The notes beneath the pieces were generated by a model. It saw only the letters and a program-made list of their open reading frames with translations. It did no database searches and had not been told where the DNA came from. Positions 15,242 through 23,211 of a stretch of 64,000 nt of DNA are shown piece by piece (within the stretch, counting starts at the first letter, position 1; each line of letters starts with the position of its first letter). The translations under genes and the position numbers were made by a program. This DNA is from Multivorans sp965232105 (GTDB taxonomy: Bacteria > Acidobacteriota > Thermoanaerobaculia > Multivoradales > Multivoraceae), in assembly GCA_965232105.1 (NCBI GenBank), contig OZ246956.1:2542001-2606000 (forward strand), given 5' to 3'.

Positions 15242-16771
15242 ATGGTCGACTCGCAGCACTCGCTCCCCCTTCCGCCGGCGGATCCGGAGGTGGTCGCCGC
15301 CGCCGACCTGGGCTCCAACAGCTTTCACCTGGTCGTGGCCGAAGTGCGGGGCGGTCAACTCGTGTTCGTCGACCGCCAGAAGGAGTTCGTGCGGCTTGCC
15401 GCCGGGCTCGATGAACGTAAGCGGCTGACCCCCGAAGCGACGGCGCGGGCGCTCGAGTGTCTCGGTCGATTCGGCGAGAGGGTGCGCTCGTTTCCGCCGG
15501 GGACGGTCCGCGTCGTGGGCACGAACACGCTGCGGCAGGCGCGCAACGCCCTCGACCTGCTGGAGGCGGCGCAGCGGTCGCTGGGGCATCCGGTGGAGAT
15601 CGTCTCCGGACTCGAGGAGGCGCGATTGATCTACCTCGGCGTGTCGAGAAGCCTCGCCGGCGATGAACGGCGCCTGGCCGTGGACATCGGTGGCGGGTCG
15701 ACGGAGCTGATCATCGGCGAGGGCTCGCGGCCGCTCGACCTGGAGAGCCTCTACATGGGTTGCGTCAGTTTCAGCTTGCGCCACTTCCCGAACGGCCTGG
15801 TGAAGGCGAAGCGGTGGAGGCGGGCCGAGATCGCGGCACTCGTGGAGTTGGAACCCGTCGAGCGCCGCTTCCGCGCCGGGGCCGGCTGGACGGTGGCGGT
15901 CGGTTCGTCGGGAACCGTCCGCTCGGTGGCGGAAGTCGTGCGGGCCGCGGGCTGGTGCGAGCAGGGCATCACGCTGGAGGCGCTGCTCCGCCTTCGAGAG
16001 CTGTTGATCGAACGCGGAAGCACGACGGGAGGCGGCATCAAGGGCCTGAGCGAGGGCAGGGCGCCGGTGTTCGCCGGCGGCGTTGCCGTCCTGCTCGCGG
16101 TGTTCAAGGCACTGGGCATAGAGGAGATGCGTGTCGCGAGCGGCGCGCTGCGCGAGGGCGCGCTGTACGACCTGCTCGGTCGGCTGCGCCACGAGGACAC
16201 GCGGCACGCGGCCGTCGAGTCGATGGCCCGCCGCTACCACGTGCAGCCGGACCAGGCCGAGCGCGTCCGGGAGACGGCGCTGCAGCTTCTCGAACAGTGC
16301 GTGGAGCCGTGGGAACTCGCCGGGGCGCTCCCCTGGCTCATGCTCTCCTGGGGGGCCCAGTTGCACGAGGTCGGCCTCGACATCAACCACGCGGGCTTTC
16401 ACAAGCACGGCGCCTACATCGTGGAGAACGCGGAGATGCACGGATTCTCGCTGCAGGAGCACCAGGCTCTCGCGTCGCTGGTGCGCAGCCATCGGCGCAA
16501 GTTCCCGCGCCAGGTCTTCGATCGGCTGCCCTCGGCCTGGCGCCGGCCGGCGCGCCGCGTGGCCGTTCTGCTGCGCCTGGCCGTCGTCCTGCACAGGAGC
16601 CGCCGCCCGGAACCCCTGGCGGTAAGGCTCGAAGTCGATGGCCGCGATCTGAAGCTCGTGCTGCCGAAGGCGTGGCTCGAGACATCGCCGTTGACGCGAG
16701 CCGACCTCCGCCAGGAGGCGAAGCTTCTGGCCGCGGCGAACTACCGGCTGACGGTGGAGGAGGATGGCTGA
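15242..16771 (+). CDS. ppx: Ppx/GppA family phosphatase (exopolyphosphatase-like)
   Basis: A 509-aa protein with an actin-like ATPase fold: 'AADLGSNSFHLVVAE' (about 20-34), 'VVGTNTLRQARN', 'EIVSGLEEARLIYLG' with the catalytic Glu, and 'AVDIGGGSTELIIGEG'. A C-terminal HD-like helical part (about 320-509) includes 'GAQLHEVGLDINHAGFHKHGAYIVENAEM'. It degrades polyphosphate or pppGpp. The length fits Ppx (about 510) and GppA (about 495), so the exact role is open. The end overlaps the convergent HAD gene by 31 bp. Confidence 0.88.
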   Translation: MVDSQHSLPLPPADPEVVAAADLGSNSFHLVVAEVRGGQLVFVDRQKEFVRLAAGLDERKRLTPEATARALECLGRFGERVRSFPPGTVRVVGTNTLRQARNALDLLEAAQRSLGHPVEIVSGLEEARLIYLGVSRSLAGDERRLAVDIGGGSTELIIGEGSRPLDLESLYMGCVSFSLRHFPNGLVKAKRWRRAEIAALVELEPVERRFRAGAGWTVAVGSSGTVRSVAEVVRAAGWCEQGITLEALLRLRELLIERGSTTGGGIKGLSEGRAPVFAGGVAVLLAVFKALGIEEMRVASGALREGALYDLLGRLRHEDTRHAAVESMARRYHVQPDQAERVRETALQLLEQCVEPWELAGALPWLMLSWGAQLHEVGLDINHAGFHKHGAYIVENAEMHGFSLQEHQALASLVRSHRRKFPRQVFDRLPSAWRRPARRVAVLLRLAVVLHRSRRPEPLAVRLEVDGRDLKLVLPKAWLETSPLTRADLRQEAKLLAAANYRLTVEEDG

Positions 16772-17490
16772 GGGACGGCCGCGGCCATCTCTCCCATCGA
16801 GAAGAACACGAAGTCGGTCGTTGGCATCGTCGCGACGCGGTCGGTGGCTCCCCAGCTTCCGCCCTTGGAGAGGCGCTGGCGGTCGATCCAGGCGTTTGCG
16901 AGCCCGAACCGGTTCGCTGGCACATGGTCGTGGTGCAGGCTCTGTGCGGTGTGCAGCACGTCAGAACGTTCGAGGCCGAAGTCGGACTTGAGGTGGGCGA
17001 GCAGGTACTCGAAGTTCGCGTCGGCCGGCTTGTAGGAACCGATGTCCTCGGCCGTGTAGATCGCGTCGAACTCGACCCCGAGCTTGCGGTTCGATCCGGC
17101 GATGCCGTCCTTGTGGACGTTCGACAGGATGACCAGCCGGAAGTGCCGCTTGAGGATTCTCAGTGCGTCGGCTGTGTCCGCGAACGCCGGCCAGTCCGGC
17201 ACGGAGGCGCCGAACGCCTCGTCGAGTTCGGGTTCTGTCCGCATGCCGAGACTCGTGGCGATCCGTTGGTGGACCAGGGCCAGCAGGTCGGGATAGAACA
17301 GGTCGGGCGTCTCCCGCTCCTGAACGCTCTCGCCCTGCCCGAAGGCGGAGAGCGCCGCGTCTCGGGTGACTTCGGCGTCCGGGTTCCGCATGATCAGCGG
17401 CTGCAAGGCGTCCCAGATCCCGGTCTCCCAGTCGATCAGGGTGCCGTAGCAGTCGAACGTCAGGACGCGGTAGTCGGTGAGTCGGGGCAT
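16741..17490 (-). CDS. HAD hydrolase, haloacid dehalogenase type II-like
   Basis: A 249-aa HAD-superfamily enzyme. Motif I 'LTFDCYGTLIDWETG' carries the nucleophile Asp13. Motif II is 'LVILSNVHKDG', followed by 'SYKPADANFEYLL' with the conserved Lys. The final acidic motif is partly unusual, with 'TQSLHHDHVPANRFGLANAWIDR' written here as 'AQSLHHDHVPANRFGLANAW'. These enzymes release halide from 2-haloacids or hydrolyse phosphates. The FDCYGT form suits the dehalogenase branch. The substrate is unknown. Confidence 0.88.
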   Translation of the reverse strand: MPRLTDYRVLTFDCYGTLIDWETGIWDALQPLIMRNPDAEVTRDAALSAFGQGESVQERETPDLFYPDLLALVHQRIATSLGMRTEPELDEAFGASVPDWPAFADTADALRILKRHFRLVILSNVHKDGIAGSNRKLGVEFDAIYTAEDIGSYKPADANFEYLLAHLKSDFGLERSDVLHTAQSLHHDHVPANRFGLANAWIDRQRLSKGGSWGATDRVATMPTTDFVFFSMGEMAAAVPQPSSSTVSR

Positions 17491-17564
17491 GGTCGGCCGA
17501 GGCTACACCCGATCGAGGCTTCGCCAGCCTGCCGTCGGCGCTTCTTGATGCGGCGGTGTGCTTC

Positions 17565-17587
17565 CAGTAGGGTGGTGAACCGTACTG
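17565..17587. promoter_or_regulatory. Candidate VapB operator
   Basis: Imperfect inverted repeat CAGTAGGGT-ggtga-ACCGTACTG (8 of 9 pairs), 19 bp upstream of the vapB start at 17607. Its position fits autorepression by the toxin-antitoxin complex. Confidence 0.35.
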
Positions 17588-17606
17588 CTGAATACAGGAA
17601 CCCATA

Positions 17607-17852
17607 GTGAAAACCACCATCGAGATCTCGGACGACCTGGCGAGAGAGGCGAAGGCCCATGCGGCAAAGGAGAACATCACGCTGCGGGAGCTGTTCGAGC
17701 GTGGGTTGCGGATGGCGATCAAGGTTGACCGAGAGTCCGCGGGCTTTACGCTGAGGGATGCGAGCGTCGACGGCCACGGCCTGGAGCCAGAGTTCGAGGG
17801 CGCCGATTGGGCCCGCATCCGCGAAGCCATCTATGAAGGGCGCGGGGGTTGA
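17607..17852 (+). CDS. vapB: VapB-type antitoxin (DUF2191-like ribbon-helix-helix)
   Basis: An 81-aa antitoxin starting 'MKTTIEISDDLAREAKAHA', a ribbon-helix-helix DNA-binding pattern. The remainder ('FTLRDASVDGHGLEPEF...DWARIREAIYEGRGG') is the usual VapC-binding tail. The GTG start is preceded by 'caggaaccc'. The stop TGA overlaps the TTG start of vapC (TTGA), showing translational coupling. It belongs to a different antitoxin fold from the two copies at 0.9-4 kb. Confidence 0.88.
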   Translation: MKTTIEISDDLAREAKAHAAKENITLRELFERGLRMAIKVDRESAGFTLRDASVDGHGLEPEFEGADWARIREAIYEGRGG

Positions 17853-18283
17853 TCGCGACGGACACGAACATCCTCGTCTACGCCCACCGCGCCGACTCGG
17901 AATGGAATGATCGGGCCAAGGCGTGTGTGTCGGCGCTTGCCGAGGGCCGTGTGGCATGGGGACTGCCTTGGCCGTGCGTTCACGAGTTTCTGGCCACGGT
18001 TACGCGCCCGGGCATTTTCCGTCCGCCTTCGACGCTGGAAGTCGCAATCGAGCAGGTCGACGCCTGGCTTGAGTCCCCGGTGGCAGTTCTTCTGACGGAG
18101 ACCTTCGCCCACTGGGAGCTACTCAAGGACCTGCTCCGCCAGGGCCAGGTCAGAGGGCCGATGGTCCACGACGCGCGTGTTGCTTCCCTCTGCCTCGCGC
18201 ACGGCGTCACCGAGTTCTGGACCGCCGACCGCGACTTCAGCCGGTTTCCCGAGTTGCCGGCCCGCAATCCGCTACTGGGCTAA
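17849..18283 (+). CDS. vapC: VapC PIN-domain toxin
   Basis: A 144-aa PIN ribonuclease with an intact active site: 'ATDTNILVYAHR' (first Asp), 'CVHEFLATVTRPG' (Glu), 'MVHDARVASLCLAHG' (Asp) and 'FWTADRDFSRFP' (Asp). The start is TTG at 17849, overlapping the vapB stop. VapC toxins cleave tRNA or rRNA when freed from antitoxin. It is the first toxin of a run of toxin-antitoxin and restriction genes. Confidence 0.9.
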   Translation: MIATDTNILVYAHRADSEWNDRAKACVSALAEGRVAWGLPWPCVHEFLATVTRPGIFRPPSTLEVAIEQVDAWLESPVAVLLTETFAHWELLKDLLRQGQVRGPMVHDARVASLCLAHGVTEFWTADRDFSRFPELPARNPLLG

Positions 18284-18336
18284 GTGTTCGATTACGCGGC
18301 CACGTCACGGGAGGACCGTTCGATGGGACGCTTGGC

Positions 18337-18357
18337 GTAGTACGTGGTTTGTACTAC
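18337..18357. promoter_or_regulatory. Candidate HigA operator
   Basis: Perfect inverted repeat GTAGTAC-gtggttt-GTACTAC, ending 9 bp before the GTG start of higB. The symmetry and position suit binding by the HigA repressor. A TTG start at 18349 would fall inside this palindrome, which is one reason to prefer the GTG at 18367. Confidence 0.5.
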
Positions 18358-18366
18358 GATTCTGCG

Positions 18367-18654
18367 GTGATCCGGTCCTTCGCCGACAGCAAGACTCGGC
18401 GGCTGTTCGAGGAGGATCGCCGACGAGGATTCCGTGGCTTGGACTACGACCGCGCTCTACTCTTGCTGGACACACTCGATGCGGCGCCTTCGCTCGATTC
18501 GCTGCGCGCGCTCCGGTCAGTTCGACTTCACGCCCTCAGCGGAAAGCGGAAGGGTACAAGCTCCATGACGATCAACGCGCGATGGCGACTGACTTTCCGG
18601 TTTGCCGGCGGGGATGCCGCGGACGTTGCGATCGAGGACTACCACAAGGGGTGA
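18367..18654 (+). CDS. higB: HigB-type toxin (RelE/ParE superfamily)
   Basis: A 95-aa plasmid-maintenance killer protein: 'VIRSFADSKTRRLFEED' at the start, 'LHALSGKRKGTSSMTINARWRLTFRF' in the core and 'VAIEDYHKG' at the end. This is the HigB pattern of a ribosome-dependent mRNA nuclease. The GTG at 18367 gives the normal family length, and an upstream TTG (18349) adds six residues. It precedes its antitoxin by 2 bp, the toxin-first order typical of hig loci. Confidence 0.88.
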   Translation: MIRSFADSKTRRLFEEDRRRGFRGLDYDRALLLLDTLDAAPSLDSLRALRSVRLHALSGKRKGTSSMTINARWRLTFRFAGGDAADVAIEDYHKG

Positions 18655-18656
18655 CG

Positions 18657-18980
18657 ATGACCAGACTGAGAAGCCACCCGGGCCGGATTCTCAAGGCAGA
18701 GCTCGAAGCTCGAGGAATGACTGCGAACCAGTTGGCACTCGCGCTCCGAGTTCCCGCGAATCGAATCACGGCGATTCTCCGTGGGGAGCGAGCCGTTACC
18801 GCGGAGACGGCAGTCCGCCTTGGTCGTTACACGGGCACGGGTGCAATCCTGTGGATGAACCTCCAGACAGCGTACGACGTGTCAGTTGTCGAGGCCGCCA
18901 AGGGCGCCGCGATCGACCTCGAAGTGCTGCCTGCTTCAGCGGCCTCCACCGGGAGCAAAACGGCCGGGGCCGGTCGCTAA
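18657..18980 (+). CDS. higA: HigA-type antitoxin (XRE family)
   Basis: A 107-aa helix-turn-helix antitoxin: 'HPGRILKAELEARGMTANQLALALRVPANRITAILRG' spans the recognition helices, followed by 'TAETAVRLGRYTGTGAILWMNLQTAYD', the dimerisation region conserved in HigA. It neutralises HigB and probably represses the operon through the palindrome at 18337-18357. ATG start 2 bp after the higB stop. Confidence 0.92.
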   Translation: MTRLRSHPGRILKAELEARGMTANQLALALRVPANRITAILRGERAVTAETAVRLGRYTGTGAILWMNLQTAYDVSVVEAAKGAAIDLEVLPASAASTGSKTAGAGR

Positions 18981-19012
18981 CGGGCCCGCACGCCCGTCGA
19001 AGCACAGGATCT

Positions 19013-20227
19013 TCAGGCGGCTTGGCCAAGTTCGAGGGAGCTGCGGCGGAGGGCGCGGACTCGTTCCGCCAGCTTGCCGATCTCGTCTCTCAGGCTGTCG
19101 ATGCTGCCTGACAGGTCGAGCGTGGCGACTTCGAGTTGCTTTCCGGCGTGGCGAACTCGATGTACAACGTCGTCGGCTTCGCCCTTGGCGTAAATCAGTA
19201 GACCTCCGGGCAGGTCGAGGGCGGTCGTGTAGGCGAGGAGCTGGTAGAGGTCGGCGTTGGGCGCCGTCTTGTGTTCGATGCGTTTGTACTTGGCGTCCCC
19301 AACGAACGTGCAGGTCGAGCCGTCCCACCAGGAGAGGTCGGGCTTGAGGTGGACCTGTTCCGCCGTATCGAGGTGGATTGCCGGCAGACGCCTGTCGGAC
19401 CGGAAGGCGCGCTCCGAGACGCCGAGCGCCTCGCGCAGCGCCCGCGTCACGAACTCCTGGAACACGACGTTCATGTCCATCAGGAAGCCGTTGGCCCGCA
19501 CCCGGCCGCGCCCGGTCTCGATGGACGAGTGGCGGAGGACGAGTCGTGCCAGGGTCACGACTTCCCGGTAGTGCTCGTTCAGCCGGTCGAACTTCACTTC
19601 GGGGACGGCGTTCGTCGGGAACTCGACCAGGCTCACGTTGTCGAGAGTGGCGGCGACCCAGGCCAGATCGCGTCGCGAACTCTGTGAGCGGATGCGGAGC
19701 TTGCCGAGGCGGTCGGCCGCGGCCTTGACGAGTTGGTTGGCGAGCACGTCGTCGGTGAAGTCGTCGTAGCGGACCTCGACCGGCAGAGGCACGCCGAACC
19801 TCCGGCGAAGTTGATCGGCGACGCGGATGCGTCCGCGGACAGTTTGGAGCGCTTCTTCTTCCGTGCGGTAGCCGTGGAGGAGTCCGCGAGCGAAGGCACG
19901 CCGTGCCGCGCGGCTGAGCGCCGGCACGAGGGCCTCGACCAGCGTCGGTTGCCTTACGTAGTCGAAACGCTCCTCCCGGACATCGACGCCCATCGCGTAG
20001 GACGCCAGGTAGAGCACGCGGCCGATGGATAGCTTGGGTTCGATGGAGACCGAGAGATCGCCGATCTCCAGTGCGCCGACGGTGGAGCCGGGAGTGAGGC
20101 GGTACGCGTTGGTCGCGCCTGTCGCGGGTTCGATGCTGGAGAGAATCGGTCGGAGAGCATCCCGTTCTTCGACCGAGAGGCGCACCGGCTCACGAGGCTT
20201 CCACTCCTGAAGGTCAAGCGCCCGCAT
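19013..20227 (-). CDS. mcrC: McrC-family nuclease subunit
   Basis: A 404-aa subunit of an McrBC-type modification-dependent restriction system. It has N-terminal 'VGALEIGDLSVSIEPKLSIGRVLYLASYAM', central 'LLHGYRTEEEALQTVRGRIRVADQLRRRFG' and a PD-(D/E)xK nuclease motif 'LKPDLSWW...FVGDAKYKRIEH', with Asp and Asp-x-Lys in place. McrC docks on the McrB GTPase hexamer and cuts DNA. The ATG at 20227 overlaps the end of mcrB by 14 bp. An upstream extension has low-complexity shadow sequence only. Confidence 0.92.
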   Translation of the reverse strand: MRALDLQEWKPREPVRLSVEERDALRPILSSIEPATGATNAYRLTPGSTVGALEIGDLSVSIEPKLSIGRVLYLASYAMGVDVREERFDYVRQPTLVEALVPALSRAARRAFARGLLHGYRTEEEALQTVRGRIRVADQLRRRFGVPLPVEVRYDDFTDDVLANQLVKAAADRLGKLRIRSQSSRRDLAWVAATLDNVSLVEFPTNAVPEVKFDRLNEHYREVVTLARLVLRHSSIETGRGRVRANGFLMDMNVVFQEFVTRALREALGVSERAFRSDRRLPAIHLDTAEQVHLKPDLSWWDGSTCTFVGDAKYKRIEHKTAPNADLYQLLAYTTALDLPGGLLIYAKGEADDVVHRVRHAGKQLEVATLDLSGSIDSLRDEIGKLAERVRALRRSSLELGQAA

Positions 20228-22232
20228 CGCTGGTCGGCCCTTCCTCCTCGTTCGCTTCCGCATTGCTGGTTGGCCCCTCGGCTTCCTCGCGGCCGCCCGC
20301 GTTTGCTGCCGGGGCGCCTCCACTGCCGGCGGCGGCTTCGTTCGCGCTCGGGCCGCTGCCGGCATGGCCATCGACACTGTCCGTACCGGCCTCGCGCCGC
20401 AGTTTGCCGAGGTCGAACTCGGCAAGCCGGTCCGCCTCGCCGTAGAGGTGCTCCTCGACGTACGGCAGGACGTTGTGCTCCCAGATCAGCCGAACCTTCT
20501 CCTCGTCGAGGTCTTTCTTCATGAAGTAGCTCGGTCCGATGGCTGCCTGCCGGTCGTCCAGCTTGCTGTTCGCTCGCCTCATGACGTCGGCCACCCAGGC
20601 CATCTCGGGCGCGTTCCTTCCCAGCCACCGGCCGAGTAATCCCTCGACCGGCGCCTTGTCGGGATGAAACTCGACGAAATGGAATCGTCGGCGGAGCGCC
20701 AGGTCGACCAGGGCGATAGAGCGGTCGGCGGTGTTCATCGTGCCGATGATGTAGAGGTTCTCGGGAAGGCTGAACGGCTCGTCCTCGGCCGAGGCGTACT
20801 GGAGCCTCATGTCTTCGGCGCGATACTCGAGCAGGAAGTACAGCTCGCCGAACACCTTGGCCAGGTTGCCCCGGTTGATTTCGTCGATGATCAGGAAGTG
20901 GGGCGCGGCGGTTGGATCGTCGCGGGCGGCCGCGGCCGCAGTGACCAGTGGGCCGTTACGGAGTTCGAAGCCGGCCTGACCTTCGGCGGTCAGGGCTGGC
21001 CGGTAGCCCTGAACGAAGTCCTCGTAGGCGTAGGAGGGGTGGAACTGGACCAGGGTGACGCGCTCGTCGGACTCGGCGAGATGTTGGGCCAGCTTGCGGG
21101 CGGCGTACGTCTTGCCGGTACCCGGCGGTCCCTGGAAGATGACTTGGCGCTTGTCGTCGAGCAGGCGGGCGATAGTGCGGATATCGGCCTCGTCGTAGAG
21201 CAAGTCGTCGGCGAGCTTGGAGAAGTCGGGCTTCGGACGTGTTGGGGGCCTGCAAGGCCGATCGTCCGGCGCTGTTCCAGCGACTCCCCACAGGACCGAC
21301 TGCGCTTCAAGGCGGTCTTTCGGTCGTTCGAGGCCGGACGAGCGAGCGCGTCGGACGAGTTCATCGAGGAAACCCAGTGCGTGTTCGTAGTGCGAGGCCT
21401 CGTCGCCCTCGGGGGCAGGCGCCGGATGTCCAGTGCGTTTGTACGTCTTGGAAAACTCTGTGACCTTGTACGGTGGAAACTGGCTGGCGCCGAGCGCCAT
21501 CAGGAGAAAGGCGATCCATCTCAGGCGTGTGCCGGTGCCGCTTGGCGGCGGTTGCTTGCCGCTGGGTAGGCTCTCGGGAATCAGGGGCGTGAGCGCTCGG
21601 ATCCGATCGGCGATCGACAGCTCCGCGTCCTCAGCCCAGATTGCTCCCAGAGCTTCACGAGCTTCGTCCGGCTGCTCTCGAAACCAGTTGCGGAGGCCGG
21701 TCTTGTCGTAGGTGGAGATCAGGGTGTAGGGGGTGATCGCCTTCTCCACGAGGTCGAGGCAGTTCTCGTCGCCCTCCAGAACGGCCCGTCGAGCATCCCG
21801 GAGTTTCCGTTCGGCTGCGAGCTTGTAGTTGATCTCCTCGCTATCCAGCTTCCCGCTCTCGACGTAGCGCCGCACCTCCTCCAGGTACCGTTCCCACCGT
21901 TCGCGGTCGGCCGCGGCGCCACCGGCGCCGTCGTCGCCACGGGCGTCGAGGAACTTGCGGTAGAGATTCACGGACGCCTTGAACGTCGCGCTGTTGTCGT
22001 AGAGGTCGCCTCGGGTCGGGACGTTGTGCTTCGGAGGCGTGCCGTGTCGTTCGTCTTCCCTGGAGTACGTAAGCCGGTCGAGCAACTTCCGAAGGCCGTC
22101 GGCGCTCCAATGGCCGTCCAGATCGCCTTCGTGTCGCTCGACCAGCCTGCAGTCGGCGACTCGCGTAGCGATGCTTCCTTCCACCTGTTCTCGGACATCT
22201 CTCAACCAGGCGCGGAACGGTTGCTCTTGCAT
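20214..22232 (-). CDS. mcrB: McrB-family GTP-dependent AAA+ motor
   Basis: A 672-aa protein. The N-terminal 340 residues are a target-recognition or linker region with no recognised reader domain. The AAA+ core has Walker A 'GPPGTGKT' (368-375), Walker B 'FLIIDEINRGN' (446-456) and the McrB GTP signature 'GTMNTADRS' (497-505), then 'LALRRRFHFVEF'. The C-terminal 45 residues are low-complexity, with a near-duplicated 'EEGPTS(N/D)A' segment. It translocates DNA using GTP and feeds McrC. The gene is 33 bp after the CBS-HEPN-like gene. Confidence 0.93.
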   Translation of the reverse strand: MQEQPFRAWLRDVREQVEGSIATRVADCRLVERHEGDLDGHWSADGLRKLLDRLTYSREDERHGTPPKHNVPTRGDLYDNSATFKASVNLYRKFLDARGDDGAGGAAADRERWERYLEEVRRYVESGKLDSEEINYKLAAERKLRDARRAVLEGDENCLDLVEKAITPYTLISTYDKTGLRNWFREQPDEAREALGAIWAEDAELSIADRIRALTPLIPESLPSGKQPPPSGTGTRLRWIAFLLMALGASQFPPYKVTEFSKTYKRTGHPAPAPEGDEASHYEHALGFLDELVRRARSSGLERPKDRLEAQSVLWGVAGTAPDDRPCRPPTRPKPDFSKLADDLLYDEADIRTIARLLDDKRQVIFQGPPGTGKTYAARKLAQHLAESDERVTLVQFHPSYAYEDFVQGYRPALTAEGQAGFELRNGPLVTAAAAARDDPTAAPHFLIIDEINRGNLAKVFGELYFLLEYRAEDMRLQYASAEDEPFSLPENLYIIGTMNTADRSIALVDLALRRRFHFVEFHPDKAPVEGLLGRWLGRNAPEMAWVADVMRRANSKLDDRQAAIGPSYFMKKDLDEEKVRLIWEHNVLPYVEEHLYGEADRLAEFDLGKLRREAGTDSVDGHAGSGPSANEAAAGSGGAPAANAGGREEAEGPTSNAEANEEEGPTSDAGA

Positions 22233-22265
22233 CTTCCGAACCTCCCTCCGCCGTGCTTCGCGCGG

Positions 22266-22925
22266 CTAGTTCGAGTTGGCGGACGTGTCGACGACGCCCA
22301 TTCGCGCGAGGTGACGGAAGAACGCGACGAGGCCGTGCAGCACTTGCTGCTTCTCGGGGTCCAGGCCGTCGGGGCGGAAGTGCATGACTTCGTTGCGTAT
22401 CTCCCGGACAGCCTCCAGCCTCTCGACGAAGAGTTCGCGGCTGAACTCGAGGCCCAGCTTGTCCCAGTTCGCCGGGTTCTGGAGGAGCCGGCAGTAGCCG
22501 CCAAGAGTCAGGTCGGCGGTACCCGTGGCGGTGAATCCCTCCGGCAGCGCAGCCTGGATCTCCTCCGTCGTGAACCGGCCATGCACCAGTGTGTGCAGGT
22601 ACTTCTCTATCTCGCCGATCAGGAGGAATGGGCTGGCCAGCTCATGGAACTCCCTGCTCAGGTCGCTCGTCGTGACGATGCCGACGATCTCGTCAGTGGA
22701 GTTCCGGACCAGGGTGTAGCCGTGGCTGGCGATAGCGGAAACCGCGTCCAGAAGCGGGGTTCCGAGGCGGACTTCCTGCACGTGCGGGTTCATGCAGTGC
22801 CTGACGAGGCTGCACTCGACGCCGGATGACAGTCGTGAGCCGATCGACTTCCAGGTGATCATGCCCCGGATCTTCCGGCGGTTCTTCGTGACCGGCAGCT
22901 GGGAGTAGTCATTGAGCAGCATCAC
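22266..22925 (-). CDS. CBS-domain protein with C-terminal HEPN-like Rx4H motif
   Basis: At least 219 aa. Residues 1-100 are a CBS pair ('LLNDYSQLPVTKNRRKIRGM', then 'PLLDAVSAIASHGYTLVRN...IVGIVTTSDLS'), which in other proteins senses adenine nucleotides. Residues 100-210 are helical and contain 'REIRNEVMHFRPDG', where R177-N178-x3-H182 fits the HEPN ribonuclease motif. CBS-like coding continues upstream of the GTG ('EVVDPDKPLHDATT' up to about 22991) with no ATG, GTG or TTG. A CTG at 22991 could be the start, or the 5' end may be lost. It is first in an operon with mcrBC. Confidence 0.75.
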   Translation of the reverse strand: MMLLNDYSQLPVTKNRRKIRGMITWKSIGSRLSSGVECSLVRHCMNPHVQEVRLGTPLLDAVSAIASHGYTLVRNSTDEIVGIVTTSDLSREFHELASPFLLIGEIEKYLHTLVHGRFTTEEIQAALPEGFTATGTADLTLGGYCRLLQNPANWDKLGLEFSRELFVERLEAVREIRNEVMHFRPDGLDPEKQQVLHGLVAFFRHLARMGVVDTSANSN

Positions 22926-22991
22926 GGTGGTTGCGTCATGCAGGGGCTTGTCCGGATCGACGACTTCCGGGCGATGATGGGCGGCAGCCAG

Positions 22992-23211
22992 TGCGAAGCC
23001 GCAGAGTCTACGGCAACAGGGCAGATGCGCGGGGCAGCGGTTGAGTTCCTGTCGGCCCTCGGCCCGACGTGTTTCCTGCCAGCCTTCCGCGGCGGGTCCG
23101 AAGAGGCGCGCGCTCGGAGAGACAGCGCCGGTCTGCAGTGCGCTCCCTCGGGGCCCTGCTCACCGCTCGGTCCGACCCCGGCGGACTGGCCGCGGTGGTA
23201 CTGTCCCCGGA
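22992..23211. other. Divergent intergenic region
   Basis: 220 bp between the CBS-HEPN-like gene (minus) and the methyltransferase (plus). It should hold both promoters, but I see no clear -35/-10 pair. The minus-strand frame of the CBS gene stays open here, yet the predicted residues no longer look like a CBS domain. Confidence 0.4.
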
